Positions 8,770 to 17,048 of a DNA stretch of 37,060 nt are shown one piece after another. Source of the stretch: an uncultured Acidimicrobiaceae bacterium (lineage in GTDB: Bacteria > Actinomycetota > Acidimicrobiia > Acidimicrobiales > SZUA-35). The DNA lies in contig CAMYLA010000037.1 of the NCBI GenBank assembly GCA_947259095.1, positions 1-37,060 on the forward strand, given 5' to 3'. The translations under genes and the position numbers were made by a program. Every line of letters starts with the position of its first letter. The stretch's first letter is position 1. Under the pieces are notes generated by a model. It was not told the origin of the DNA, did not search any database, and was given only the letters and a program-made list of their open reading frames with translations.

Positions 8770-9135
8770 CCTTCGATAGAGCTCTTCCGGTATCCGCCCC
8801 CGCCTCCAATGGTTGCGGCTGCGGCGATGGTCAGGGAGGTCGCGCATCCAACTCGACGCGTCGGCCGAGCGTCGGAATCCCGAGGTCCAGGGTCGGCCGA
8901 CGATGGGAACCACTGAGAACCCGCCATATGGGGGACTTGCTACCGCAGGAATCCGCCGCGAGGCGGAGTCGATGATCCGCTGGTAGCGGGGTGTTCTGCT
9001 CGGGTCATTGGGCTTTGGTGGTGAGTACCGACGACAAGGCCGATTGCTGATGACCTCGACCAAGCTCCTGAACGACAACACGGCCTTCACCACCGGCCTC
9101 ACCAAACCCCAACCACCCCATCACCTGGAGGACTC
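8770..9135. other. Intergenic region between the P450 and ABC genes
   Basis: No convincing gene was found in these 366 bases on either strand. There is a short perfect hairpin at 8952-8967 (TCCGCC, loop GCGA, GGCGGA) without a T run, which might end the P450 transcript, and a ribosome binding site GGAGGA just before the ATG at 9136. Confidence 0.4.
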
Positions 9136-10062
9136 ATGACACCGACAACAGGCGAGCAACGGCTCGTCGTCGAACACCTCACCAAGCAGTACGGCGACAG
9201 CACCGTCGTCGACGACCTCACCTTCACGGTCGAGCCGGGACGGATCACCGGATTCCTCGGACCAAACGGCTCAGGCAAATCCACCACGATGAAGATCCTG
9301 CTCGACCTCGCCGCCGCCGATCACGGGACCGCCACGATCGGCGGATCCCGCTACCGCGACCTGCCAAGGCCGGCCAACACCGTTGGCGTCGTGCTCGAAC
9401 CCAATGCCTTCCACCCCGGGCGGACAGGGCGCAACCACCTACGCATCGTCGCCCAGGCAGCCGGGTACCCCGTCGGCCGGGTCGACGACGCTCTCGCCGC
9501 AGTCGGCCTCGGCGCAGCGCCCGCTCGTCGCCGGGTCGGAACCTACTCCCTGGGCATGAAACAACGGCTCTCCCTCGCCGCGGCGCTGCTGGGCGACCCT
9601 CCGGTGCTGGTGCTCGACGAACCCGCCAACGGCCTCGATCCCCAGGGAATACACGACCTGCGCGACCTGCTCCGCGACCGGGCGTCACGAGGCCACACCG
9701 TGCTGGTGTCAAGCCACCTCCTCACCGAGGTGCAACACCTCGTCGACGATGTTGTCGTCATCAACGAAGGCCGCCTCGTCACCACCGGCACCATCGATGA
9801 CCTCACCGACCACCGTGCACTGGTCCGTACCCCTGACCCCGGAGCCCTCGCCAACCGTCTGGCATGCACAGGCGCCGACATCGACAAGACGGGGATCGAC
9901 ACGCTCGTCATCGCCGGCCTCAGCCTGGACCAGATCGGCGACGTTGCTCATGGAGCCGGCATTGCGCTCCACGAACTGTCAGCGGACGCCGGATCACTCG
10001 AAGATGTGTTCCTGTCCCTCACCACACCAACCAACACCGATCAGGAGATCAATCAGTCATGA
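9136..10062 (+). CDS. ABC transporter ATP-binding protein (ABC-2 export type)
   Basis: A 308-residue ATPase with Walker A GPNGSGKSTTMK, the ABC signature SLGMKQRLSLAAAL, Walker B VLVLDEPANGLDP and the switch His in VLVSSHLLTEVQ. The C-terminal extension after about residue 215 is the type found in drug-, bacteriocin- and antibiotic-export ATPases (CcmA class, DrrA-like). It couples to the membrane protein that starts within its stop codon (ATGA overlap). GGAGGA stands before the ATG. A two-component system follows in the same direction, a familiar arrangement for cell-envelope stress or antimicrobial-peptide sensing modules, so the pair probably exports or detoxifies such a compound. Substrate unknown. 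Confidence 0.9.
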   Translation: MTPTTGEQRLVVEHLTKQYGDSTVVDDLTFTVEPGRITGFLGPNGSGKSTTMKILLDLAAADHGTATIGGSRYRDLPRPANTVGVVLEPNAFHPGRTGRNHLRIVAQAAGYPVGRVDDALAAVGLGAAPARRRVGTYSLGMKQRLSLAAALLGDPPVLVLDEPANGLDPQGIHDLRDLLRDRASRGHTVLVSSHLLTEVQHLVDDVVVINEGRLVTTGTIDDLTDHRALVRTPDPGALANRLACTGADIDKTGIDTLVIAGLSLDQIGDVAHGAGIALHELSADAGSLEDVFLSLTTPTNTDQEINQS

Positions 10063-10805
10063 CCTGGACCAGCCTTACACGCAGCGAGATCCGCAAGCTC
10101 ACAACCACCCGCATGCCCCTGGCCTTTGTTGCCGTACTCGTCGTGCTGGCGGTCGTCAACGGCGTCGCCGTTGCCGTCGGCACCGACATGGACGGCTCCA
10201 AGACCTTTATCTCCACCGGCGCCGACCAGCTGTCGCTCATGGCCTTCGCCGCCAACGCGTTGATGATCACCGGCCTGTTCGGCGCCATCGCAACCGCCCG
10301 CGAGTACGGCAACAACACCGTCATCGCCACCTACCTCGCCGCCCCCCGCCGCCCCCAGGCCCTGCGGGCACAGCTCGCAGCAGTCGGGCTCGGGGGCGCG
10401 ATCCTCGGCATGCTCGGTACGGCCCTCACGGTCGCCGCAGTCGCCGCCTCACTGCCTCTCACCGATTATGGGTTCATGGCCAGCGGCAGCGGTGTCGCCC
10501 AGGTGATCGCCGCCTCCGCATGGGCCGGCGCAAGCGGCGCCGTGCTCGGCGCCGGGATCGGGACCATCGTCCGCAACACCGGCGGCGCGGTCAGCGGCGC
10601 CGTGCTCGTCCTCATCCTCGCCCCGCCGCTCATCGTCCAACTCGCCAACGGCGCCGCAACCTGGATTCCCAACGCCCTCGCCAACGTGGCCTCCGGGGTC
10701 ACCGACGACACCAGCGTCGCCGCCGCCGGGGCCGCCATGGCGCTCTGGGCCCTCGTCCCAGCGCTGATCGCACTCCAGGTGGTCCGACGCCGAGATGTTG
10801 TGTGA
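10059..10805 (+). CDS. ABC-2 type transporter permease
   Basis: A 248-residue protein starting MTWTSLTRSEIRKLTTTRMP, the classical opening of ABC-2 permeases, where a short amphipathic stretch precedes the first membrane span. About six membrane segments follow, with the conserved LFGAIATAREYGNNTVIATYLAAPRR region between the second and third (quoted in part: FGAIATAREYGNNTVI). The C-terminus ends IALQVVRRRDVV. The ATG overlaps the stop of the ATPase gene by four bases, so equal translation is expected. It forms the membrane half of the exporter. An inverted repeat follows within 40 bases. Confidence 0.88.
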   Translation: MTWTSLTRSEIRKLTTTRMPLAFVAVLVVLAVVNGVAVAVGTDMDGSKTFISTGADQLSLMAFAANALMITGLFGAIATAREYGNNTVIATYLAAPRRPQALRAQLAAVGLGGAILGMLGTALTVAAVAASLPLTDYGFMASGSGVAQVIAASAWAGASGAVLGAGIGTIVRNTGGAVSGAVLVLILAPPLIVQLANGAATWIPNALANVASGVTDDTSVAAAGAAMALWALVPALIALQVVRRRDVV

Positions 10806-10843
10806 GCCGATCGGGAACCGCCGCTCGGCCATGCTGTGATCAA

Positions 10844-10867
10844 CGTCTCCTCCTTGCGACGGAGACG
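10844..10867. repeat. Inverted repeat upstream of the second kinase gene
   Basis: CGTCTCC at 10844-10850 and GGAGACG at 10861-10867 form a perfect 7-bp stem with a 10-base loop. There is no T run. It lies between the permease stop and the kinase start (10927), so it could be a weak transcript end after the ABC genes or an operator for the response regulator. Confidence 0.4.
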
Positions 10868-10926
10868 CAGGTCCCCCAGAGCGGGGTGACCCACCACCTC
10901 ATCCGGGTCTAGGTTGACCATCAGGC

Positions 10927-12201
10927 ATGCACAGCGTCACCAACAAACGTGAGGTCATCTCACCAGCTCGGCCACGACGACAGGCGTGGGATGCCTGGTT
11001 CGATCCCGGCGAACCCCACCCCTATCGCGGGCCGTTCACTCGCTGGCCCCGCGCCGCCGACAGCGCACTGGCGTTCGCCGTCCTTGCCACTTCACTGATC
11101 GCCGTTGCCGTCAGCGCCCTCGACGACGGCGAGGAATTCACCGTCGCCTCGATCGGTGACCGGCCCGCCACCGGGTTCATCCTGCTCGGGTTCGCCGCTG
11201 CCGCTCTGCTGTGGCGGCGACGACGCCCGATCGCCGTAACGATCGTCGTGCTGGTGCTCATGACCGGCTGGGCTGTCGCCGGATACGGCGATGGCCAAGA
11301 TCTCGCCCTCATCGTCGCCATCTACAGCGTCGGCCGGTACACCACCAACCATCGCCACAGCCTCGCCATCTTGGCTGCGGTCATGGCCGTCAGCCTCATC
11401 GACACGATCATCGACACCAACCAGCGCATCGACATCGCCCCCGCCATCTTCCTCGCAGGCCTGCCCTGGTACCTGGGGCGCCGGATCCGCAATCGCGGCG
11501 ACTACCTCGCCCTCCTCCAAGAACGGGCCGAACGCCTCGAGGCCGAGCAACACGCCAGAGCACGCCAAGCCGTCGCCGACGAACGCTCCCGGATCGCCCG
11601 CGAACTCCACGACGTCGTCGCCCACCGCGTCTCGATGATGACCGTTCAAGCCGGCGCCGCCAAGACCATCGCCCGAGACGACCTCGACGCCGCCATCGAC
11701 GCCATGGGCGACGTCGAACAAGCCGGCCGCCAAGCCCTCGGCGAACTCCGCCACCTCCTCGGCGTGCTCCGCCCCGACACCGCAGACCCGGACGACCTCG
11801 GCCCGCAACCCGGATTGGCCGACATCGCAACCCTCACCGATCAACTGACCCACACCGGCGCCGACGTCACCGTCACCGGCGCCGACCTACCAGAGGACCT
11901 CCCCGCCGCCGTCGACCTCTCCGCCTACCGCATCGTGCAGGAATCGCTCACCAACATCATCAAACATGCCGGACCCAACCCCACAGTCCACCTCACCATC
12001 GGGCTGGACGATCTCTGCCTCGTCATCGACATCGCCAACACCACCGACGCTGCACCGCCCGGCCTTCCCCCATCCGGCTACGGCATCGCCGGCATGGGCG
12101 AACGAGCCCACCTCCTCGGCGGAACCCTCACCGCCACTCCAGAACCCCCAAACCGCTACCGTGTCCAGGCCCGCCTCCCCCTCGAACCGGAGCCAACGTG
12201 A
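10927..12201 (+). CDS. NarL-type sensor histidine kinase beside ABC exporter
   Basis: A 424-residue kinase. After about 40 polar residues come four to five membrane segments (residues 40-185, ending PWYLGRRIRNRGDYLALLQE), a coiled stretch rich in Ala, Arg and Glu, and the HisKA_3 domain with RIARELHDVVAHRVSMMTVQ, where the His in ELHDVVAH is phosphorylated. The HATPase domain shows VQESLTNIIKHAG and GYGIAGMGERAHLLGG. Its stop overlaps the GTG of the response regulator gene by four bases. Together with the exporter upstream it looks like a sensing-and-export module. The ATG at 10927 has no strong ribosome binding site. Confidence 0.9.
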   Translation: MHSVTNKREVISPARPRRQAWDAWFDPGEPHPYRGPFTRWPRAADSALAFAVLATSLIAVAVSALDDGEEFTVASIGDRPATGFILLGFAAAALLWRRRRPIAVTIVVLVLMTGWAVAGYGDGQDLALIVAIYSVGRYTTNHRHSLAILAAVMAVSLIDTIIDTNQRIDIAPAIFLAGLPWYLGRRIRNRGDYLALLQERAERLEAEQHARARQAVADERSRIARELHDVVAHRVSMMTVQAGAAKTIARDDLDAAIDAMGDVEQAGRQALGELRHLLGVLRPDTADPDDLGPQPGLADIATLTDQLTHTGADVTVTGADLPEDLPAAVDLSAYRIVQESLTNIIKHAGPNPTVHLTIGLDDLCLVIDIANTTDAAPPGLPPSGYGIAGMGERAHLLGGTLTATPEPPNRYRVQARLPLEPEPT

Positions 12202-12875
12202 CCATCCGCGTCGCCGTCGTCGATGACCAAGCCCTTGTACGCCGCGGCTTCGCCATGGTCCTCGACCACCAACCCGACATCGAGGTCGTCGCCGAAGCCG
12301 GCACCGGCCTCGAAGCCATCGAAGCCACCAACCAACACCGCCCCGACGTCGTCCTGATGGACATCCGCATGCCCGAAATGGACGGGCTCACCGCCACCGC
12401 AACCATCCTCGAACAAGCCGACTGGCCCCTCAAGGTCATCATCTTGACAACCTTCGACCCCGACGAATACGTCTATCGAGCACTCCAAGCGGGCGCCAGC
12501 GGCTTCGTCCTCAAGGACATCCCACCTGAGGATCTCGCACCCGCCGTACGCACCATCGCCGACGGCGGCGCCCTTCTCGACCCCACCATCACCCGCCGGC
12601 TGATCGGACGTTTCGCCAAAACCCTCGCCACCGACACCGCCACCGCCGGCCGCCTCAACACACTCACCGACCGAGAACGCGAAGTCCTCACCCAACTCGC
12701 CAGAGGATCCAGCAACGCCGAAGTCTCCGACACCCTCTATATCGGTGGTGCCACCGTCAAGAGCCACGTCTCGAGCATTCTCACCAAGCTCGGGCTCCGC
12801 GACCGCGCCCAAGCCGTCGTCTTCGCCTACGAAAGCGGCCTCATCACCCCCGGCCACCACGACATCGGCCACTGA
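12198..12875 (+). CDS. NarL/LuxR-type response regulator beside ABC exporter
   Basis: A 225-residue regulator beginning VTIRVAVVDDQALVRRGF. The receiver has the acidic pair in VVDDQ and the phospho-acceptor Asp55 in VLMDIRMPEMDG, with LTTFDPDEY and FVLKDIPPED at the usual later positions. The LuxR HTH holds LTDREREVLTQLARGSSNAEV and TVKSHVSSILTKLGL. The GTG at 12198 overlaps the kinase stop by four bases, so the two are coupled. Likely target is the upstream ABC exporter; this is inference from position. It ends convergent with the SnoaL gene, 84 bases away. Confidence 0.92.
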   Translation: MTIRVAVVDDQALVRRGFAMVLDHQPDIEVVAEAGTGLEAIEATNQHRPDVVLMDIRMPEMDGLTATATILEQADWPLKVIILTTFDPDEYVYRALQAGASGFVLKDIPPEDLAPAVRTIADGGALLDPTITRRLIGRFAKTLATDTATAGRLNTLTDREREVLTQLARGSSNAEVSDTLYIGGATVKSHVSSILTKLGLRDRAQAVVFAYESGLITPGHHDIGH

Positions 12876-12959
12876 CCCATTTCAGCCCGGCTGGGAAACC
12901 GCCAGGGCTCGCCCCCGCCGTCGATATCGTCGCGTAGCCGCCGGTATCTGGTCTGCCGG

Positions 12960-13724
12960 TTAGAACTTCCCTGAATTGACCCAGGTGTCGGGGGGTGTGA
13001 TGTCTTCCATGACATCCCAGTGTTCGACGATCTTGCCGCTGTCGACCCGGAAGAGGTCCATGACGGCGTGGCGTTGGTCGTGGTAATCATTTTCAGCCAG
13101 GACAGCGACGAAGTTGCCACAGCCGACGACCCTATGGATGGCGATGTATCGCATCGACGTTGCTTCGGCGAACTCCTGGATCGCAGCCATGCCGTCGGCC
13201 ACGTCCGGATTGTGCTGGGCGACGTCCGGTGTCATGAAGTCGGCCAGGAGGTCGTAGTTGGCTGCGATGAGCACCTCGTCGACGAATCGAGCGACGAGCT
13301 GCTTGTTGGCTTCGGTTCGATCGAGGTCGGTCGGTTCGGTCGGGCCATCGAGCTGGCCACGTCCGCTGGCCGTGGTGTTGCGCACCTCGGCGATGATGTC
13401 CCAGTGCTCGATCAGCTTGGCGTTGTCGTCGGTGTCGAAGATGTCAGCGGTGACGTACTGGTACTCGCCGTTGTTCAGGTCCTGCAGCACATGAAGGAAG
13501 ACGTACTGACCGTCTTCGAACGCGCGCACGATCTCGATGTCTCGAACCGGGTTGCGCTCCACGAAGTCGGCGAAGAACTCGATGAACCCCTCCTTGCCAT
13601 CCTTGACCGGTGTCGAGTGCTGCGTGTATCGCTGTCCGGCGTAGGTGGTGATGGCGTCGACGTAGTTGCCATCGCCGATGGCCTCGAGATAGAGCGCTTT
13701 GGCATTGTCGAGTCGTTCACCCAT
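12960..13724 (-). CDS. Tandem SnoaL-like (NTF2-fold) protein
   Basis: A 254-residue protein made of two copies of a SnoaL-like fold. Copy one (about residues 1-115) has YAGQRYTQHSTPVKDGKEGF and IEHWDIIAEV; copy two (about 135-250) has VAQHNPDVADGMAAIQEF and KIVEHWDVMEDI. These are the hallmark QHNP and EHWD pieces of the family, which includes polyketide cyclases and many uncharacterised enzymes with a cone-shaped cavity. The start at 13724 lies 3 bases after the priA stop and AAAGGA overlaps the priA end, so it is probably translated from the priA transcript. A role in histidine synthesis is not evident. Function unknown. Confidence 0.75.
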   Translation of the reverse strand: MGERLDNAKALYLEAIGDGNYVDAITTYAGQRYTQHSTPVKDGKEGFIEFFADFVERNPVRDIEIVRAFEDGQYVFLHVLQDLNNGEYQYVTADIFDTDDNAKLIEHWDIIAEVRNTTASGRGQLDGPTEPTDLDRTEANKQLVARFVDEVLIAANYDLLADFMTPDVAQHNPDVADGMAAIQEFAEATSMRYIAIHRVVGCGNFVAVLAENDYHDQRHAVMDLFRVDSGKIVEHWDVMEDITPPDTWVNSGKF

Positions 13725-13727
13725 GTA

Positions 13728-14489
13728 TCAGTCCTTTCCGGTTCGGTTCCGTGGCTGGCGTGAGCGGTCCCGCAGCGCCAGTGCATCCTCCAGGGTGAAC
13801 CGACGCTCGTGGAGCGCAGTGCCGATGATCGCGCCCTCGATGCCATCGTCGAGCAAACCCTGGAGCGCTTCGAGGTCGGCCAGCTCGGTGATGCCACCGG
13901 AGGCCACCAGCGGACGGGCGGTGGCCGCACAGACGTCGCGAAGCAGGTCGAGGTTGGGGCCCTGGAGCATGCGGTCCTTGTTGACGTCGGTCACCACGTA
14001 GCGGGCGCAGCCCTCGGAATCGAGCCGGGCCAGCACGTCGTACAGGTCGCCGCCCTCACGGGTCCAGCCGCGGGCGGCCAGGGTGCGGCCATGGACGTCG
14101 AGACCGACCGTGACGCGGTCGCCGTGGTCTGCGATCACCTGCGCGCACCACTCCGGCCGCTCCAGCGCCTCGGTGGCGATGTTGACCCGGTGACAGCCGG
14201 TGGCCATGGCCACGGTCAGCGCCTCGTCGTTGTGGATCCCCCCGCTCACCTGGACCCGGACGTCGAGCCGACCGACGATCTCGGCGAGCAGGGCACGATT
14301 GTTGCCCCGGCAGAACGCGGCGTCGAGGTCGACGAGGTGGATCCACTCCGCCCCGCGGTTCTGCCAGTTCAGCGCCGCCTCAACCGGGTCGCCGAACACC
14401 TTCTCAGAACCGGCAACACCCTGGACGAGCTGCACCGCCCGACCGCCCTGGACGTCGACGGCCGGCAGGAGCTCGAGATAGCCGGCCAT
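13728..14489 (-). CDS. priA: HisA/PriA isomerase
   Basis: A 253-residue TIM-barrel isomerase. [18 protein letters not shown], the region [48 protein letters not shown] and [12 protein letters not shown] with [13 protein letters not shown] match the actinobacterial PriA group closely. The two Asp expected for catalysis are present (AVDV and VVTDVNKD). HisA converts ProFAR to PRFAR in histidine synthesis; PriA also does the TrpF step in tryptophan synthesis. Whether this enzyme is dual-function cannot be read from sequence alone. No other his genes are nearby. The leader on its strand has AGGA before the ATG and a G-quadruplex motif 29 bases upstream. Confidence 0.9.
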   Translation of the reverse strand: MAGYLELLPAVDVQGGRAVQLVQGVAGSEKVFGDPVEAALNWQNRGAEWIHLVDLDAAFCRGNNRALLAEIVGRLDVRVQVSGGIHNDEALTVAMATGCHRVNIATEALERPEWCAQVIADHGDRVTVGLDVHGRTLAARGWTREGGDLYDVLARLDSEGCARYVVTDVNKDRMLQGPNLDLLRDVCAATARPLVASGGITELADLEALQGLLDDGIEGAIIGTALHERRFTLEDALALRDRSRQPRNRTGKD

Positions 14490-14517
14490 GGGAAAATCCT
14501 AACTGGGGGCGCCGCCT

Positions 14518-14541
14518 CCCCCACCCCCCTCCCCCACCCCC
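14518..14541 (-). promoter_or_regulatory. G-quadruplex motif in the priA leader
   Basis: On the strand read as priA mRNA there are four consecutive G runs of 5, 5, 6 and 5 bases separated by single bases (T, A, T in order of the complementary tracts at 14518-22, 14524-29, 14531-35 and 14537-41). Four runs with one-base loops is the sequence type that folds into the most stable parallel G-quadruplexes. It sits 29 bases upstream of the priA ATG, so it is in the promoter or 5' leader. A chance G-rich tract in a GC-rich genome is the alternative. Confidence 0.6.
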
Positions 14542-14647
14542 TCTCCGGACCGCGTGGGCACGGAGTTGGGCCGACCTGGGTTCCAGGTGGGACAGGCGAC
14601 ACAAAACGGCGAATCCGGCATCGGCCAAGAGCCTAAGCTCGTTGCAC

Positions 14648-14910
14648 ATGTCAGATTCGAACTGGAGAGCCCACCTTCGGCCAGACGACGCCCCACCCCC
14701 CTGTTGGCATCACTCCTGAGCTTCGTCGTGCTGTGCGTTGCCTGCTGATCGACGACCACAAGCGGCTCCTGCTCCAGCAAATCGCCAATCCGGCTGATGG
14801 TCTCCTGTTCTGGATTGTGCCCGGCGGCGGCATCGAACCCGAGGAGTCAGACATCGACGCTCTCCGGCGCGAGGTCCGGGAGGAGACTGGAATCACAGAG
14901 GTCGGAAGCG
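14648..14910 (+). pseudogene. Nudix hydrolase remnant, frameshifted
   Basis: A complete Nudix box is readable: GGGIEPEESDIDALRR followed by EVREETGI, matching Gx5Ex7REUxEExGU, preceded by CLLIDDHKRLLLQQI and FWIVPGG. Nudix enzymes cleave nucleoside diphosphates linked to other groups. The ATG at 14648 (MSDSNWRAHLRPDDAPPP) is in a different frame from the box; the frames join if one base is added or lost in the C run at 14691-14701. After the box the sequence no longer matches the family in any frame, and the open frame runs into the opposite-strand carbonic anhydrase gene. GTG at 14733 would make a short N-terminally cut product. Decayed gene, or a homopolymer sequencing error plus a truncated 3' end. 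Confidence 0.55.
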
Positions 14911-15092
14911 ACGTCCGACGGCATCGCCCCGGCGGGACTACCGAAAGGGCTGCGTTCGATCCTCCACGGGAGCGGACCACCCGCTCACCCGTACGACATC
15001 GGGATCTGACAACAACCTGGCAACCTTGCCGGACGGTTGTGAAGCTGCCGGGCGAGCTCGATGGCGGCTGCGGAGCCGGTGCGACCGGGACT

Positions 15093-15635
15093 TTATCGCC
15101 CGGCCTTCACCGTTGCTGCGACCACCGTTTCGACCAGCCCGGTCTCGACGTCGTAGACATGACCGGACGCCTTGACTCGATCAGGGACCAGCGGCGATGC
15201 CAGTAGTTTCTCGACGTCGTCGCGGACCGACGCCACCGGGTCGATGACCGCTGTACCGGCGAGCTCGGCCTCTTCGACGTCAATCCGGGCCGCAAAGGTG
15301 CGCCGGAAGTGTTCGTCGGCCAGGAAGCCGGTGCCGCAAGCGGTGTGGTGGATGACCGCAACCTCGAACGGCGGGGCGTCGTCGCCGAACATGGTCTCGG
15401 TCAGCGCAGCGATGAAGGCGATCTCGGCCATCACCTCGTCGGTCACCCGGCCGCCGGCGTTGCGCAGCACCAGTGCGTCGCCGGGGCCGACGCCCAGGAT
15501 GTGGGCCGGGTCGACTCGTGGGTCGATGCAGCTGATGACGAAGACCTGATGGCTGGGGAGAGGGGCGAGGCCCCGGTGGGCCTCGGTTCGGGCGAACGCC
15601 TGGTTGCGTTCCAGTAGAGGATCGAGGATTGACAT
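15093..15635 (-). CDS. Beta-class carbonic anhydrase
   Basis: A 180-residue beta-carbonic anhydrase, interconverting carbon dioxide and bicarbonate in the cytoplasm. The zinc ligands and active dyad are present: Cys36-x-Asp38-x-Arg40 in ISCIDPR and His97/Cys100 in HHTACG, with the ALVLRNAGGR segment between. The length is short but normal for the actinobacterial type. It is transcribed divergently from an HxlR regulator across an 81-base gap that holds a clear dyad, so the regulator probably controls it. ATG at 15635; GGAGCC precedes it, a weak ribosome binding site. Confidence 0.9.
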   Translation of the reverse strand: MSILDPLLERNQAFARTEAHRGLAPLPSHQVFVISCIDPRVDPAHILGVGPGDALVLRNAGGRVTDEVMAEIAFIAALTETMFGDDAPPFEVAVIHHTACGTGFLADEHFRRTFAARIDVEEAELAGTAVIDPVASVRDDVEKLLASPLVPDRVKASGHVYDVETGLVETVVAATVKAGR

Positions 15636-15661
15636 GACAGTGGCTCCTTCTCGTATGTACG

Positions 15662-15705
15662 ACTTGCAAATGTAAAGCTAGTGGTGACACTTTAGTTTTG
15701 CAAGT
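15662..15705. promoter_or_regulatory. Dyad operator between carbonic anhydrase and hxlR-type gene
   Basis: ACTTGCAAA at 15662-15670 is the exact inverse of TTTGCAAGT at 15697-15705, and an inner pair TAAAG (15673-15677) and CTTTA (15690-15694) shares the same centre, 15683.5. This nested dyad lies in the divergent promoter region. A -10-like TAGAAT at 15705-15710 would place the regulator's transcript start near its ATG (15717). Probably the HxlR operator. Confidence 0.6.
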
Positions 15706-15716
15706 AGAATCTCGAT

Positions 15717-16403
15717 ATGACCGCAAAACGTCGCTACCGGCTGCTGTGCCCCATCGCCCGGGCCCTCGACGTGCTGGGTGACCGCTGGGCTCTGCTCATC
15801 GTTCGAGACCTTCACGCCGGCCCGGCTCGCTACCAGGAACTGGAGGTCGGTCTCGGTATGGCTACCAACCTGCTCGCCACCCGATTGACCGAGTTGACCG
15901 AGGCCGGGGTGATCCGCAAGTCGAGCGAGCTTGGCAGTCGGGCCTACGAGCTGACCGAGCTCGGCCGACAAACCGACCGTGTGCTGTGGGAGCTGTCCCG
16001 CTTCGGGGCCAATCTCGAGCCCGAGCCCGAGCCTCGGCGACCCGGGAACCTGCGCCTCATGGCGCTGCCGCTACGGCTGATGCTCGAATCAGTGGAGGAC
16101 CGACCCGAGCTTGTGGTCCGGCTGCTGGTCGACGACGATGCCTTCACCATCGTCTCCTCGGCCGCCGGGGTCGAGCTCGGGTATGGCGATCTTGGAAGCG
16201 ACGATGAGCCGGATCTGGTGATCCGAACCGACTACGAGGGGTTCCTCGACGTCGGTGAGGGTCGTCTCACCATCGAAGAGTTCGCAGCCAAGAGTGTCGA
16301 CATTGTGAAGGGAGAAGAACACGCCGCCTCCTTCCTGGCCATGATGGCATCGGCCATCAACGCCTTTTCCGACGCACCACGAGACTTTGCGCCCCGCACC
16401 TGA
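15717..16403 (+). CDS. HxlR-family winged-helix regulator
   Basis: A 228-residue protein. The first 105 residues are a typical HxlR winged helix: CPIARALDVLGDRWALLIVRD, then RYQELEVGLGMATNLLATRL, TEAGVIRKS and YELTELGRQT. The remaining 110 residues form a C-terminal domain with the SCP2-like pattern (DLVIRTDYEGFLDVGEGRLTI quoted as DLVIRTDYEGFLDV and LTIEEFAAKSVDIV), which in actinobacteria often accompanies HxlR domains and may bind a lipid-like ligand. A Cys near the N-terminus (CPIA) is the residue used for redox sensing in some family members. Divergent from the carbonic anhydrase; the dyad at 15662-15705 is its likely operator. Confidence 0.85.
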   Translation: MTAKRRYRLLCPIARALDVLGDRWALLIVRDLHAGPARYQELEVGLGMATNLLATRLTELTEAGVIRKSSELGSRAYELTELGRQTDRVLWELSRFGANLEPEPEPRRPGNLRLMALPLRLMLESVEDRPELVVRLLVDDDAFTIVSSAAGVELGYGDLGSDDEPDLVIRTDYEGFLDVGEGRLTIEEFAAKSVDIVKGEEHAASFLAMMASAINAFSDAPRDFAPRT

Positions 16404-16489
16404 CGTCAGCCGCCGTACGGCCGCGTTGCCGCTTCTGGGTGGCCGCAACGGCTTGGACCTGGTCGCCGCTTCCAGGCAGCGGAGGCATC

Positions 16490-17025
16490 GCTGTCTCGGC
16501 TGCCCATACCGACGTAGATGGTCGATCGCTTCGAGCACAACGGCTGGATCGTCGCCAGCCTTGGACAACACGAAGGCGCCCTGAAGGACCGTCTGTGTGT
16601 GCCGGGCCAGGCTCGCTGCGCTGACACCCCCGGCGGTGGCAGTGCCAGAAAGGGCGGCGGCGAGGTCGGCTTCCAGGGTTTCGGCATGGCCGAGGATGTT
16701 CGCAGCACAGGCCTCGCGCACGGACGGGCTGGTGTCGAACGCCTCCTGGGTCATGGTGCCAACCAGGCATGTGTAGTCAGCCGGGGCGCCGGAAATGAGG
16801 GATGCCCAGAAGTCCAGGTAGGCGAAGACACGGTCGGCCGGATCCTCGTGGTCGTGATAGGGGGCAGCCGCGAAGAGCGCTCCGGTGGGAGGTATCGTGT
16901 CGAGAACTCGCCCAATTGCCGCCTTGGCACCAGTTGACGTTTGTCGTTGCGGATGCTCCAGAGGTGGAGCCGGTCTGGTTCAGCGAGCTGCGGCGCTGGG
17001 GCGGTCGAATGATAGTGTCGTCCGA
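16490..17025 (-). pseudogene. TetR-family regulator, decayed
   Basis: The C-terminal ligand domain reads cleanly on this strand: FAYLDFWASLISGAPADYTC, LVGTMTQEAFDTSPSVREAC, TLEADLAAALSG, and HTQTVLQGAFVLSKAG ending AIDHLRRYG. Upstream in the same frame KRQLVPKAAIGRVLDTIPP corresponds to the last part of the DNA-binding domain, but the rest of the helix-turn-helix appears in another frame (SLNQTGSTSGAS) and about five residues of the recognition region are missing. There is no start codon in place and the frame does not stop where the family ends. So the gene has lost its DNA-binding function. It overlaps the end of the opposite-strand HxlR region only in its unrelated read-through. Confidence 0.6.
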
Positions 17026-17048
17026 CACCGAGAAGGGACGGCGACCTG

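Noticed and set aside
10449..10832. Minus-strand open frame over the permease
   Set aside because: Antisense shadow; Gly/Asp-rich without a family.
11211..12197. Long Arg/Pro/His-rich frame fused before the second response regulator
   Set aside because: Out-of-frame reading of the kinase gene; the regulator begins at GTG 12198.
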